From NCBI GenBank assembly GCA_002482715.1, contig DLGN01000158.1, forward strand, positions 1 to 5,072: a DNA stretch of 5,072 nucleotides, given 5' to 3'. Made by a program: the position numbers and the translations under genes. The stretch is from Oxalobacteraceae bacterium UBA7693 (GTDB taxonomy: Bacteria > Pseudomonadota > Gammaproteobacteria > Burkholderiales > Burkholderiaceae_D). The notes beneath the pieces were generated by a model. It was not told the DNA's origin, searched no databases, and saw only the letters and a program-made list of their open reading frames with translations. Positions within the stretch are counted from its first letter, which is position 1. Every line of letters starts with the position of its first letter. Below are positions 1-4,994 of this stretch, one piece after another.

Positions 1-684
1 TACTTTTTGCGCGATTACTTCGACGGTGGAATTGCGGCGAGCAACTTCTATCATCGCCGGGTTATTCAGCAATTTATCGGCTAGCGTTTTGATGTCGTCC
101 GAGAAGGTGGCAGAGAACAATAAATTCTGACGCTTCGCAGGAAGTATCGCTAATACTTTTTTGATGTCATGGATGAAGCCCATGTCAAGCATGCGATCTG
201 CTTCATCCAATACCAAGATTTCGATATGACGTAAATCGATGGTACCTTGTTGATGATGATCGAGTAAACGACCTGGTGTTGCGACCAAAACGTCTACGCC
301 AGTTTTAAGTAATTTGACTTGCGGATTGATGCCAACACCACCAAAGATCACACCAGAATTGAGGGGAGTATGTTTGCCGTAGGTGGAGACGCTTTCTTCC
401 ACTTGCGCCGCTAATTCACGGGTAGGTGTCAGGACTAAAACACGAATATTGCGGCGATCTGTTTTGTTTTTTGGAGCAGGTGCGCTACGCAACAGTCGTT
501 CTAAGATCGGCAAAGTAAAGCCAGCAGTTTTGCCTGTGCCAGTTTGTGCGCCAGCCAGTAAGTCGCCGCCTTTGATCACAGCAGGAATTGCCTGCGCTTG
601 TATTGGTGTAGGGGTGGTGTAGCCGTGTTCGCTAACTGCGCGAACGATGGACTCGGAAAGACCGAGATCTGAAAATGTGGTCAT
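1..684 (-). CDS. rhlE: DEAD-box ATP-dependent RNA helicase RhlE (N-terminal 228 residues, cut by the left edge)
   Basis: The gene encodes an ATP-dependent RNA helicase of the DEAD-box family that unwinds short RNA duplexes; RhlE acts in the cytoplasm on ribosome precursors and structured or cold-stabilised RNA. The visible part is RecA-like domain 1 with its motifs in order: Q motif (F4, then TPTPIQ 24-29), motif I AQTGTGKT 46-53, motif Ia PTREL 87-91, GG 115-116, motif Ib TPGR 136-139, motif II DEAD 160-163 and motif III SAT 191-193. The stretch DRMLDMGF after DEAD and the start MTTFSDLGLS are RhlE-like rather than SrmB-, DbpA- or CsdA-like. The second RecA domain and the basic C-terminal tail lie beyond position 1. 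The frame stays open to the edge and no key residue is missing. The ATG at 684-682 starts the protein just before the Q motif. It has no clear Shine-Dalgarno sequence, only AT-rich leader. suhB lies 112 bp upstream on the same strand. The family is certain; the RhlE subfamily is very likely. Confidence 0.95.
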   Translation of the reverse strand, partial: MTTFSDLGLSESIVRAVSEHGYTTPTPIQAQAIPAVIKGGDLLAGAQTGTGKTAGFTLPILERLLRSAPAPKNKTDRRNIRVLVLTPTRELAAQVEESVSTYGKHTPLNSGVIFGGVGINPQVKLLKTGVDVLVATPGRLLDHHQQGTIDLRHIEILVLDEADRMLDMGFIHDIKKVLAILPAKRQNLLFSATFSDDIKTLADKLLNNPAMIEVARRNSTVEVIAQKV

Positions 685-702
685 GCTAATTTCTATATGA
701 AA

Positions 703-733
703 CAAACTTCCCGCAGGGAGCGGGAAAGGTTTG
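703..733 (-). terminator. GC-rich hairpin between suhB and rhlE: weak terminator or rhlE leader structure
   Basis: TTCCCGC (708-714) pairs perfectly with GCGGGAA (720-726) around a 5-nt loop. The stem continues with CAAAC (703-707) against GTTTG (729-733), leaving only a 2-nt bulge (727-728), so 12 base pairs form in all. Read on the minus strand it lies 63 nt after the suhB stop and ends 18 nt before the rhlE start. The sequence after the stem on that strand is GTTTGTTTC, a poor U-tract. It may end suhB transcripts partially, or act as a 5'-leader structure on the rhlE message. The fold is directly visible; its role is inferred. The rest of 685-796 shows no convincing promoter. Confidence 0.5.
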
Positions 734-796
734 GGTGCTGCTTGTTACGGCTAGGCATATCAGCTTCGAATTGAAAGTGATGTGCTGGATGCTATT

Positions 797-1591
797 TTAT
801 TTTGCGAAAGCTTGTAATGCGTTGACCATTTGGCCGAATACTTTTGGCGTGCCTGCCAAAACATCACCTTTATATAGATAATCTGATTCGCCAGAGAATG
901 TGCCAACGATACCGCCAGCTTCAGTCACGACTAAAGAACCTGCAGCGATATCCCATGGTGCTAAACCTTTTTCAAAGAAACCATCTAAGCGCCCCATAGC
1001 GACATAAGCCAAATCTAAAGCGGCAGCACCTGGACGGCGTAAGCCTTGACATTTTTGCGTCATGATTTTGTACATTTCCATGTATTCATCAAGACCAGCC
1101 ATATCGCGACCAGAGAAGCCAGTGCCGATTAAGGCATCAGCAATTTTGTCGCATTTCGTGACACGGATACGTTTGTCATTCAAAAATGCGCCGCCGCCTT
1201 TGGATGCGGTGAACATTTCATTGCGGCTAGGATCATAGATAACAGCTTGTGTGATAACGCCTTTTTGTTGCAGGGCGATGGAAACGCAATATTGTGGAAA
1301 ACCATGGATGAAATTCGTCGTGCCATCGAGTGGGTCGATGATCCAGACGTTTTCATTATCGTCATGCAGATTTTTGGATGCGCCGGATTCTTCAGCAAGA
1401 ATCGCGTGATCAGGGTAAGCGGAAGTCAGCACCTCAATAATCGCAGCTTCAGCCGCGCGGTCAACTTCAGTGACGAAATCGTTGTATTGCTTTTCGCTGA
1501 CTTGGACGCGGTCCACATCAAAAGAAGCACGATTAATAATAGTCGCGGCACGACGAGCGGCTTTAATTGCCGTATTGAGCATTGGGTGCAT
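797..1591 (-). CDS. suhB: Inositol-1-monophosphatase / Nus accessory factor SuhB
   Basis: SuhB hydrolyses inositol monophosphates in a Mg2+-dependent reaction. In E. coli it also joins NusA, NusB, NusE (S10) and NusG on boxA RNA to support rRNA antitermination and ribosome assembly. The 264-residue length is normal for the family. The metal and substrate motifs are intact: DFVTEVD 38-44, the metal-binding glutamates E67-E68, the signature WIIDPLDGTTNF 83-94 (D86, D89, T92), and the second signature WDIAAG 213-218 with D214. The loop G188-A191-D193 between them is also family-like. The ATG at 1591-1589 has GGA six nt upstream (1598-1600), an adequate ribosome-binding site; M4 is a possible but less likely start. 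The gene is divergent from trmJ, and rhlE follows it on the same strand. Its leader carries a boxA-like site and a hairpin, listed separately, which suggests feedback by the Nus complex. Function is secure for the phosphatase fold; the Nus role is carried over from E. coli. Confidence 0.96.
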   Translation of the reverse strand: MHPMLNTAIKAARRAATIINRASFDVDRVQVSEKQYNDFVTEVDRAAEAAIIEVLTSAYPDHAILAEESGASKNLHDDNENVWIIDPLDGTTNFIHGFPQYCVSIALQQKGVITQAVIYDPSRNEMFTASKGGGAFLNDKRIRVTKCDKIADALIGTGFSGRDMAGLDEYMEMYKIMTQKCQGLRRPGAAALDLAYVAMGRLDGFFEKGLAPWDIAAGSLVVTEAGGIVGTFSGESDYLYKGDVLAGTPKVFGQMVNALQAFAK

Positions 1592-1621
1592 AGAGTTTCC
1601 GTTAAAATGGCGGCAGCCCAG

Positions 1622-1645
1622 CCTTGAGTCTGGACTAGACCAAGG
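1622..1645 (-). promoter_or_regulatory. Imperfect hairpin in the suhB 5' leader
   Basis: CCTTG (1622-1626) pairs with CAAGG (1641-1645), and GTCT (1628-1631) with AGAC (1637-1640). The loop is GGACT and there is one bulged base (1627), giving nine base pairs. In suhB mRNA it would lie between the boxA-like site and the ribosome-binding site, ending about 30 nt before the start codon. It could influence access to the ribosome-binding site or simply be a transcription-factor dyad. No U-tract follows it on either strand, so it is not a terminator. Confidence 0.4.
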
Positions 1646-1671
1646 TCGTAAAGTTGTCGCACAAAGATGAA

Positions 1672-1680
1672 TTAAAGAGC
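1672..1680 (-). promoter_or_regulatory. boxA-like Nus-factor site (GCTCTTTAA) in the suhB leader
   Basis: Read on the minus strand, these nine bases are identical to the core of the rRNA boxA element (E. coli rrn boxA is TGCTCTTTAACAA). The site lies on the sense strand of suhB, 80 nt upstream of its ATG and a little downstream of a candidate -10 box at 1693-1698, so it would fall near the 5' end of the transcript. In E. coli a boxA in the suhB leader is reported to recruit the Nus complex and repress suhB. The same logic here is inference. The base before the core is C instead of T, and the tail after it is TTC instead of CAA. Confidence 0.6.
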
Positions 1681-1692
1681 GGGGCGCTGTGA

Positions 1693-1722
1693 ATTATGAT
1701 TGAGTCATTGCAGAATTGATCA
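1693..1722 (-). promoter_or_regulatory. Candidate suhB promoter (CATAAT -10)
   Basis: On the minus strand CATAAT (1693-1698) matches the sigma-70 -10 consensus at five of six bases. The -35 region at about 18 bp spacing is TGATCA (1717-1722), a poor match at three of six. Initiation would fall near 1686, just upstream of the boxA-like site, giving a leader of about 95 nt. The poor -35 box suggests either an activator or a different real start point. It overlaps the candidate trmJ promoter on the other strand. Confidence 0.4.
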
Positions 1723-1728
1723 CATAAG
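1700..1728 (+). promoter_or_regulatory. Candidate trmJ promoter (TTGAGT-17 bp-CATAAG)
   Basis: TTGAGT (1700-1705) and CATAAG (1723-1728) each match the sigma-70 hexamers at four of six bases with the ideal 17-bp spacer. Initiation would be near 1735, giving a leader of about 50 nt before trmJ. It overlaps the suhB promoter candidate on the opposite strand, so the two genes may compete for polymerase. This is a modest match in AT-rich sequence and is given as a candidate only. Confidence 0.33.
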
Positions 1729-1744
1729 CAAATCACATCAGCAA
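1719..1744. repeat. Two adjacent 13-bp direct repeats in the suhB-trmJ divergent promoter region
   Basis: ATCACATAAGCAA (1719-1731) is followed at once by ATCACATCAGCAA (1732-1744). The two copies differ at one base (A/C). The pair covers the candidate trmJ -10/start region and lies just upstream of the candidate suhB -35 region. This is the sort of place where a tandem operator would affect both genes. No known regulator motif was recognised. Confidence 0.6.
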
Positions 1745-1784
1745 CATAAACAACAAAAATTAACGCGCAATCGCGCTATTTTAA

Positions 1785-2558
1785 ATGAACTTAGCTATTT
1801 CTGATACATCTGTTTTTAGTCGCCTGCGAATTATTCTGGTCGATACTAGTCATCCCGGCAATATTGGGGCAGTAGCCCGCGCTATGAAAACCATGGGATT
1901 TTCTGATTTGCGTCTGGTTAATCCACGCTTTGACGATGCGCTTACCAATCCTGATGCGATTGCTTTTGCCAGTGGAGCGCAAGATATTTTAGCGTCGGCA
2001 AAAGTGGTCGATAAGATAGAAGACGCTTTAGTGGATTGCCACTTTGTCGCTGCTGTAAGTGCACGTCTGCGTGAATTTTCGCCTCCAGTTATTGTTCCTC
2101 GCGATTTTGCCGATAAATTAGTTGGCACGACTCAGCAAAATGTCGCTTTAGTATTTGGTAGCGAACGCTATGGCTTACCGAATGAAATCGTGATGAATTG
2201 CAATGTCTTGATTAATGTGCCTGCTAATCCTGATTATTCTTCTTTGAATCTTGCACAAGCGGTTCAAATATTGGTTTATGAATGTCGAATGCGCGCAATG
2301 GAGACAATGTTGGCTCAAGGACAGAATCAGGTAATCGGCTTTCAAGGCGAAATGGCATCTTCTGAGCAGATTGACGGAATGTATCAGCACTTAGAGAAAG
2401 CGCTGATTGCAATTGAATTTTTGAATCCGGATAATCCGAAAAAGTTAATGCCAAGATTGAAACGCCTATTTTCTCGAGCTCAACTAGAAACTGAAGAAGT
2501 GAATATAATGCGCGGAATTGCAAAGAGAATCTTGGATTGGAAGAAAAATCCAGACTAG
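1785..2558 (+). CDS. trmJ: tRNA (cytidine/uridine-32-2'-O)-methyltransferase TrmJ
   Basis: TrmJ transfers a methyl group from S-adenosylmethionine to the ribose 2'-OH of nucleotide 32 in the tRNA anticodon loop. It is a SPOUT-superfamily enzyme acting as a cytoplasmic dimer. The 257-residue protein has the three SPOUT motifs in place: motif 1 around TSHPGNIGAVARAMKTMG (21-38, with N26), motif 2 LVFGSERYGLPNE (122-134, with E127), and motif 3 NPDYSSLNLAQAVQ (148-161), which forms the knotted SAM site. A helical C-terminal extension (about 170-257) is typical of TrmJ and separates it from the short TrmL. The start is fixed because the codon just before the ATG is an in-frame TAA (1782-1784). 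There is no recognisable Shine-Dalgarno sequence. The gene is divergent from suhB. In many Burkholderiales I would expect cysE next, but a fimV-like gene follows after 210 bp instead. Subfamily call is confident. Confidence 0.95.
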   Translation: MNLAISDTSVFSRLRIILVDTSHPGNIGAVARAMKTMGFSDLRLVNPRFDDALTNPDAIAFASGAQDILASAKVVDKIEDALVDCHFVAAVSARLREFSPPVIVPRDFADKLVGTTQQNVALVFGSERYGLPNEIVMNCNVLINVPANPDYSSLNLAQAVQILVYECRMRAMETMLAQGQNQVIGFQGEMASSEQIDGMYQHLEKALIAIEFLNPDNPKKLMPRLKRLFSRAQLETEEVNIMRGIAKRILDWKKNPD

Positions 2559-2591
2559 CTTTTTAGGCAGTAAAGAAATTGCTTGAAAGAA

Positions 2592-2620
2592 TACTTGATT
2601 TGATTAAGTAATTGATTTTT
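2592..2620 (+). terminator. Weak AT-rich hairpin plus T-rich tail after trmJ
   Basis: TACTTGA (2592-2598) pairs with TTAAGTA (2604-2610), including one G-T pair, around the loop TTTGA. ATTGATTTTT follows (2611-2620). The hairpin begins 34 nt after the trmJ stop. A seven-pair AT-rich stem is weak, so this may be only a partial terminator or chance in AT-rich DNA. Confidence 0.35.
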
Positions 2621-2670
2621 GCAGTATTTTTGTTTGAAATTTGACTATTTTTAAACAAAAAACGATGCAA

Positions 2671-2693
2671 TTTACTTTGAATCTCAATGTAAA
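2671..2693. promoter_or_regulatory. 23-bp near-perfect dyad upstream of the fimV-like gene (candidate operator)
   Basis: The arms are TTTACTTTGA (2671-2680) and TCAATGTAAA (2684-2693), with ATC between them. Nine of the ten arm positions pair; the exception is a central T-T (2676/2688). The symmetry and 23-bp size look like a site for a dimeric regulator. It lies 75 bp upstream of the chosen fimV ATG. A TTGACT hexamer at 2641-2646 upstream resembles a -35 box but has no good -10 at normal spacing. I could not match the dyad to a known regulator. Confidence 0.45.
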
Positions 2694-2711
2694 AGAAGTA
2701 ACATCGAAGAT

Positions 2712-2748
2712 AGTTAAACTCAATCGTGCTCTCGCAAAGCGTTTAACT
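2712..2748. repeat. 8-bp inverted repeat with 21-nt spacer just before the fimV-like gene
   Basis: AGTTAAAC (2712-2719) and GTTTAACT (2741-2748) are perfect complements separated by 21 nt. In RNA they could form a long-loop hairpin ending 20 nt before the ATG at 2769; in DNA they could be paired half-sites. Arms of this AT-rich kind can arise by chance. Confidence 0.35.
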
Positions 2749-2761
2749 TGGCTATATATAT

Positions 2762-2767
2762 AAAGGA
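2762..2767 (+). promoter_or_regulatory. Shine-Dalgarno-like AAAGGA unusually close to the fimV ATG
   Basis: AAAGGA is the only good Shine-Dalgarno-like stretch near the start, but it ends one base before the ATG at 2769. Normal spacing is about 5-9 nt. An in-frame TTG at 2748 has no site upstream. The start is therefore not settled by the ribosome-binding site; the signal peptide favours 2769. Confidence 0.4.
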
Positions 2768-2768
2768 C

Positions 2769-4697
2769 ATGATTATTTTTCATCGCTGGCGTCAGTTTTT
2801 TCAATGCTTATTGATGGTTGCTTGCCTGTTTGGAGCGACTACGTCTGTGTTCGCGCTTGGCTTAGGCGAATTGCGTGTGCGCTCATCTTTGGGACAGCCA
2901 TTATTGGTTCATTCCAATTTAATGGGAGCTGAAACCGAGAGTTTGAATCCAAGTTGTTTGCGTGCACGTGTTGTATCGATGGATGGCGCATTTATTGCTA
3001 GTGCAACTATTTCTATTCATCAAAAGCAAAAAATGCGTGCGCTCAGCTTCTCAACGCAGCAGGCGATCAATGAGCCAGCGATCAATTTAATCATTGATAT
3101 TAATTGTGAAACGCAGTTGCATCGTGAATTCTCGATATTACTTGATCCTCCTAATGTCTCAGTTGGTTCTGCCAGTATTTCGCGCGATCCTTCTCCGTTT
3201 GCTAAGTCCGATACGCCACAGATCTCATCCCAGACTTTTACCGATGTAGCGCCTACAAATGCATCGTTGTTGAAGTCAACAGAAAAAAAACAAAAACAAA
3301 GAAGCGCAGAGGCTTTGCCAAAAGCATTGAATGAAGAAAGCCCAGTTCCGCAGAAAAAGAGTAAAAATCGAGTCGAGAAGAGCATCGCATCGAATGTTCC
3401 AGCTAAAGATGTGTTGAAGTTGTCTGATGACATCGTTTTGCCGGATTTTCCGCAGGGATTAAGAATGAGCGATATTCTGAGTTCCTCATCTGGTCAGCAG
3501 TTAGTGGAAAATAACCTGGAATTACGTGCTGCACAGGCACGTATGGCGGCAATCTTGCGTGATGAAGTGGCACCAGTGGCGCCAGCACTTCCGAACGTAG
3601 TCGACAGCTCGGAGATTGCAAGTTTGAAGCGGGACACAGAGAAGTTGCGTCAGCAAAATTTACAAGATAAATCGGCGCTTGTGCAGTTGCAAAGCAAATC
3701 TGGTTTTGATTATTGGGTTGTGATACTTGGATTGATTGCGATTTTGGCTATTGGCATTATTTTGTTTTTGCTCGTCTATATCCGGAAAAATTTGTCGGCA
3801 CAAAACGCTACTTGGTGGGAAGATGGTGAGCAAGCTTTGGAGAACCAGCCAGAGAAAATTGAAGACGTGATTAATAGTTTGCAGGCTAGTTATGATGGCA
3901 AGTCAGGTAACACTGCACCTAAATCTGAACCATTAAGTAAACAAGCTAGCGATGCGAAGGTCGTCGCAGATTCTATCGAATCGGAACACTTGAACGTTCA
4001 GGAAAGTCAAGATGGTAAGTCTGTGGGGCGAACACCGAGTCTTGAAGAAACAAACAGTAGTATTTTTAATTTCTTTGCGCCACGTGGAAATTCTGTCAAG
4101 GTTGAGGAAATTTCTGATGTTACGCAAGAGGCAGAGTTTTGGATTTCAATGAATGATCCGCAAAGGGCGATTGAAATTTTAGCCGCGCAGGAGCAGCTCG
4201 AACATCCAGATTCACCAGTACCTTGGCTATTTTTGTTAGATTTGTATCGCACAGTAAATGATCAGCAAAAGTATGATCGCTTGCGTGATCGTTTTATTGT
4301 GTTCTTTAACGCAAATATTCCTGAATTTGAGACGAATTTGTCGACATTGCCAAGTCGCCACTTAGAGGATTTTCCGCATTTAATGCAAAAAATCTGTGAA
4401 GCTTGGAATGGAAATAATATTATTTCTTATCTTGAAAGTTTGTTGGTCGATGATAGGGAAGGAAAGCGGGCAGGATTTGATTTGCCAGTTTATCGCGATA
4501 TCTTGATGTTGTTAGGTATTGCCCATGAACTCGATAGAATTATGGCAATTGAAGGCCCGGTGAAAGAGATGAGAAGTGAAGTCGACGTGAAGCTTCCGCT
4601 GGAGGAAAATGTCACTGATCCGATAGCAGAAACCGAGTTTGGGACGATAGAATTTGAAACGATTGATTTTCCGCGTATGGAAGTGAATAAGAAATAG
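2769..4697 (+). CDS. FimV/HubP-family inner-membrane protein (LysM-less FimV-like)
   Basis: This is a 642-residue FimV-family protein. The family acts at cell poles, organising type IV pili and other polar machines; the role of this member is inferred. Domains in order: signal peptide 1-29 (RWR, hydrophobic core, SVFA cleavage site); the periplasmic FimV N-terminal domain about 30-127 (starts LGLGELRVRSSLGQPL, ends LLDPP, with C63 and C113 possibly forming a disulfide); a Ser/Pro/Lys-rich linker about 130-220; a predicted coiled coil about 245-308; one membrane segment about 316-338 (WVVILGLIAILAIGIILFLL); then a cytoplasmic part. The cytoplasmic part has an acidic linker, a TPR-like helical region about 446-560 (AEFWISMNDPQRAIEIL, then PWLFLLDLYRTV) and an acidic tail. 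I see no LysM domain and no classic acidic FimV C-terminal motif. P. aeruginosa FimV is much longer, at about 900 residues. ATG 2769 is chosen because it gives a normal signal peptide; TTG 2748 would add seven residues. It is likely monocistronic, ending at the terminator at 4794-4821. Confidence 0.85.
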   Translation: MIIFHRWRQFFQCLLMVACLFGATTSVFALGLGELRVRSSLGQPLLVHSNLMGAETESLNPSCLRARVVSMDGAFIASATISIHQKQKMRALSFSTQQAINEPAINLIIDINCETQLHREFSILLDPPNVSVGSASISRDPSPFAKSDTPQISSQTFTDVAPTNASLLKSTEKKQKQRSAEALPKALNEESPVPQKKSKNRVEKSIASNVPAKDVLKLSDDIVLPDFPQGLRMSDILSSSSGQQLVENNLELRAAQARMAAILRDEVAPVAPALPNVVDSSEIASLKRDTEKLRQQNLQDKSALVQLQSKSGFDYWVVILGLIAILAIGIILFLLVYIRKNLSAQNATWWEDGEQALENQPEKIEDVINSLQASYDGKSGNTAPKSEPLSKQASDAKVVADSIESEHLNVQESQDGKSVGRTPSLEETNSSIFNFFAPRGNSVKVEEISDVTQEAEFWISMNDPQRAIEILAAQEQLEHPDSPVPWLFLLDLYRTVNDQQKYDRLRDRFIVFFNANIPEFETNLSTLPSRHLEDFPHLMQKICEAWNGNNIISYLESLLVDDREGKRAGFDLPVYRDILMLLGIAHELDRIMAIEGPVKEMRSEVDVKLPLEENVTDPIAETEFGTIEFETIDFPRMEVNKK

Positions 4698-4793
4698 AGT
4701 AAGTGGAGAGGGTATTTTTGAATTGCCCGTTTGTTATCTTCTGATTGTTTTTTATGGTTTAGATAAAATTTATTTCCCATAGATGAGAAAACT

Positions 4794-4821
4794 AAAAGCG
4801 ACCGAAATGGTCGCTTTTTTT
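4794..4821 (+). terminator. Strong intrinsic terminator after the fimV-like gene
   Basis: AAAAGCGACC (4794-4803) pairs perfectly with GGTCGCTTTT (4809-4818) around the loop GAAAT, and the T-run continues to 4821. The GC-rich core GCGACC/GGTCGC followed by seven Ts is a textbook Rho-independent terminator about 97 nt after the fimV stop. On the other strand the stem is followed by TTTTAGTTTT, so it could also work in reverse, but no minus-strand gene needs it here. Positions 4698-4793 hold nothing else that I can identify. Confidence 0.92.
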
Positions 4822-4853
4822 ATGGATTGAATTTGACCCGCGTCGAAATCCAT
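4822..4853. repeat. Inverted repeat between the terminator and the purL promoter
   Basis: ATGGATT (4822-4828) is complementary to AATCCAT (4847-4853). An alternative inner pairing is TTTGAC (4832-4837) with GTC (4842-4844) and AAA (4846-4848), with one bulged G. It lies upstream of the candidate purL -10 box, so it may be an operator rather than a transcribed hairpin. No known purine-regulator motif was recognised. Confidence 0.35.
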
Positions 4854-4865
4854 CGCAGATCTCGC

Positions 4866-4894
4866 TGGAGCGAAAACCGACATCAAGGTATAAT
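4866..4894 (+). promoter_or_regulatory. Candidate purL promoter with a consensus TATAAT -10 box
   Basis: TATAAT (4889-4894) is a perfect sigma-70 -10 hexamer. At 17 bp spacing the -35 region is TGGAGC (4866-4871), three of six matches. Initiation would be near 4901, giving a purL leader of about 94 nt. Its place just after a strong terminator and before purL supports it. The weak -35 suggests possible activation or a different -35 contact. Confidence 0.62.
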
Positions 4895-4994
4895 CGCGCT
4901 TTCCGTTTCAACCCGCGATGTGTCTGAGCTCTTTCGTGATATTGCTAGCGCGAATTTCAGAAACCAGCCACCTTGCCTCAACTACATTCACGCC

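Noticed and set aside
383..622. Plus-strand open frame of 79 codons
   Set aside because: It lies entirely antisense to the intact rhlE motifs and has no ribosome-binding site or recognisable protein features.
1247..1627. Plus-strand open frame of 126 codons opposite suhB
   Set aside because: It is a shadow of the conserved suhB frame; the translation shows no domain-like pattern.
1758..1777. Short CG-rich palindrome (GCGC-AATC-GCGC) before trmJ as a regulatory hairpin
   Set aside because: A four-pair stem is too short to support, and no other signal goes with it.
2753..2762. TATATATATA run as a microsatellite or phase-variation tract
   Set aside because: Five TA units are too short to call a contingency locus and the run lies before, not within, the chosen reading frame.
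2604..2804. Minus-strand open frame of 66 codons in the trmJ-fimV spacer
   Set aside because: AT-rich sequence that overlaps the fimV signal-peptide coding region, with no clear start site; composition and lack of features suggest chance.
3020..3433. Minus-strand open frame of 137 codons inside the fimV-like gene
   Set aside because: It is antisense to the FimV domain and linker; the Phe/Ser/Cys-rich translation is typical of a reverse-strand shadow.
3892..4038. Similar short segments (DGKSG and DGKSV) in the FimV cytoplasmic linker as a protein repeat
   Set aside because: Only a few residues match across low-complexity sequence; not enough for a repeat.
4490..4780. Minus-strand open frame of 96 codons over the fimV 3' end
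   Set aside because: It mostly mirrors the acidic FimV tail, giving a Ser-rich translation; no promoter or ribosome-binding site was seen.
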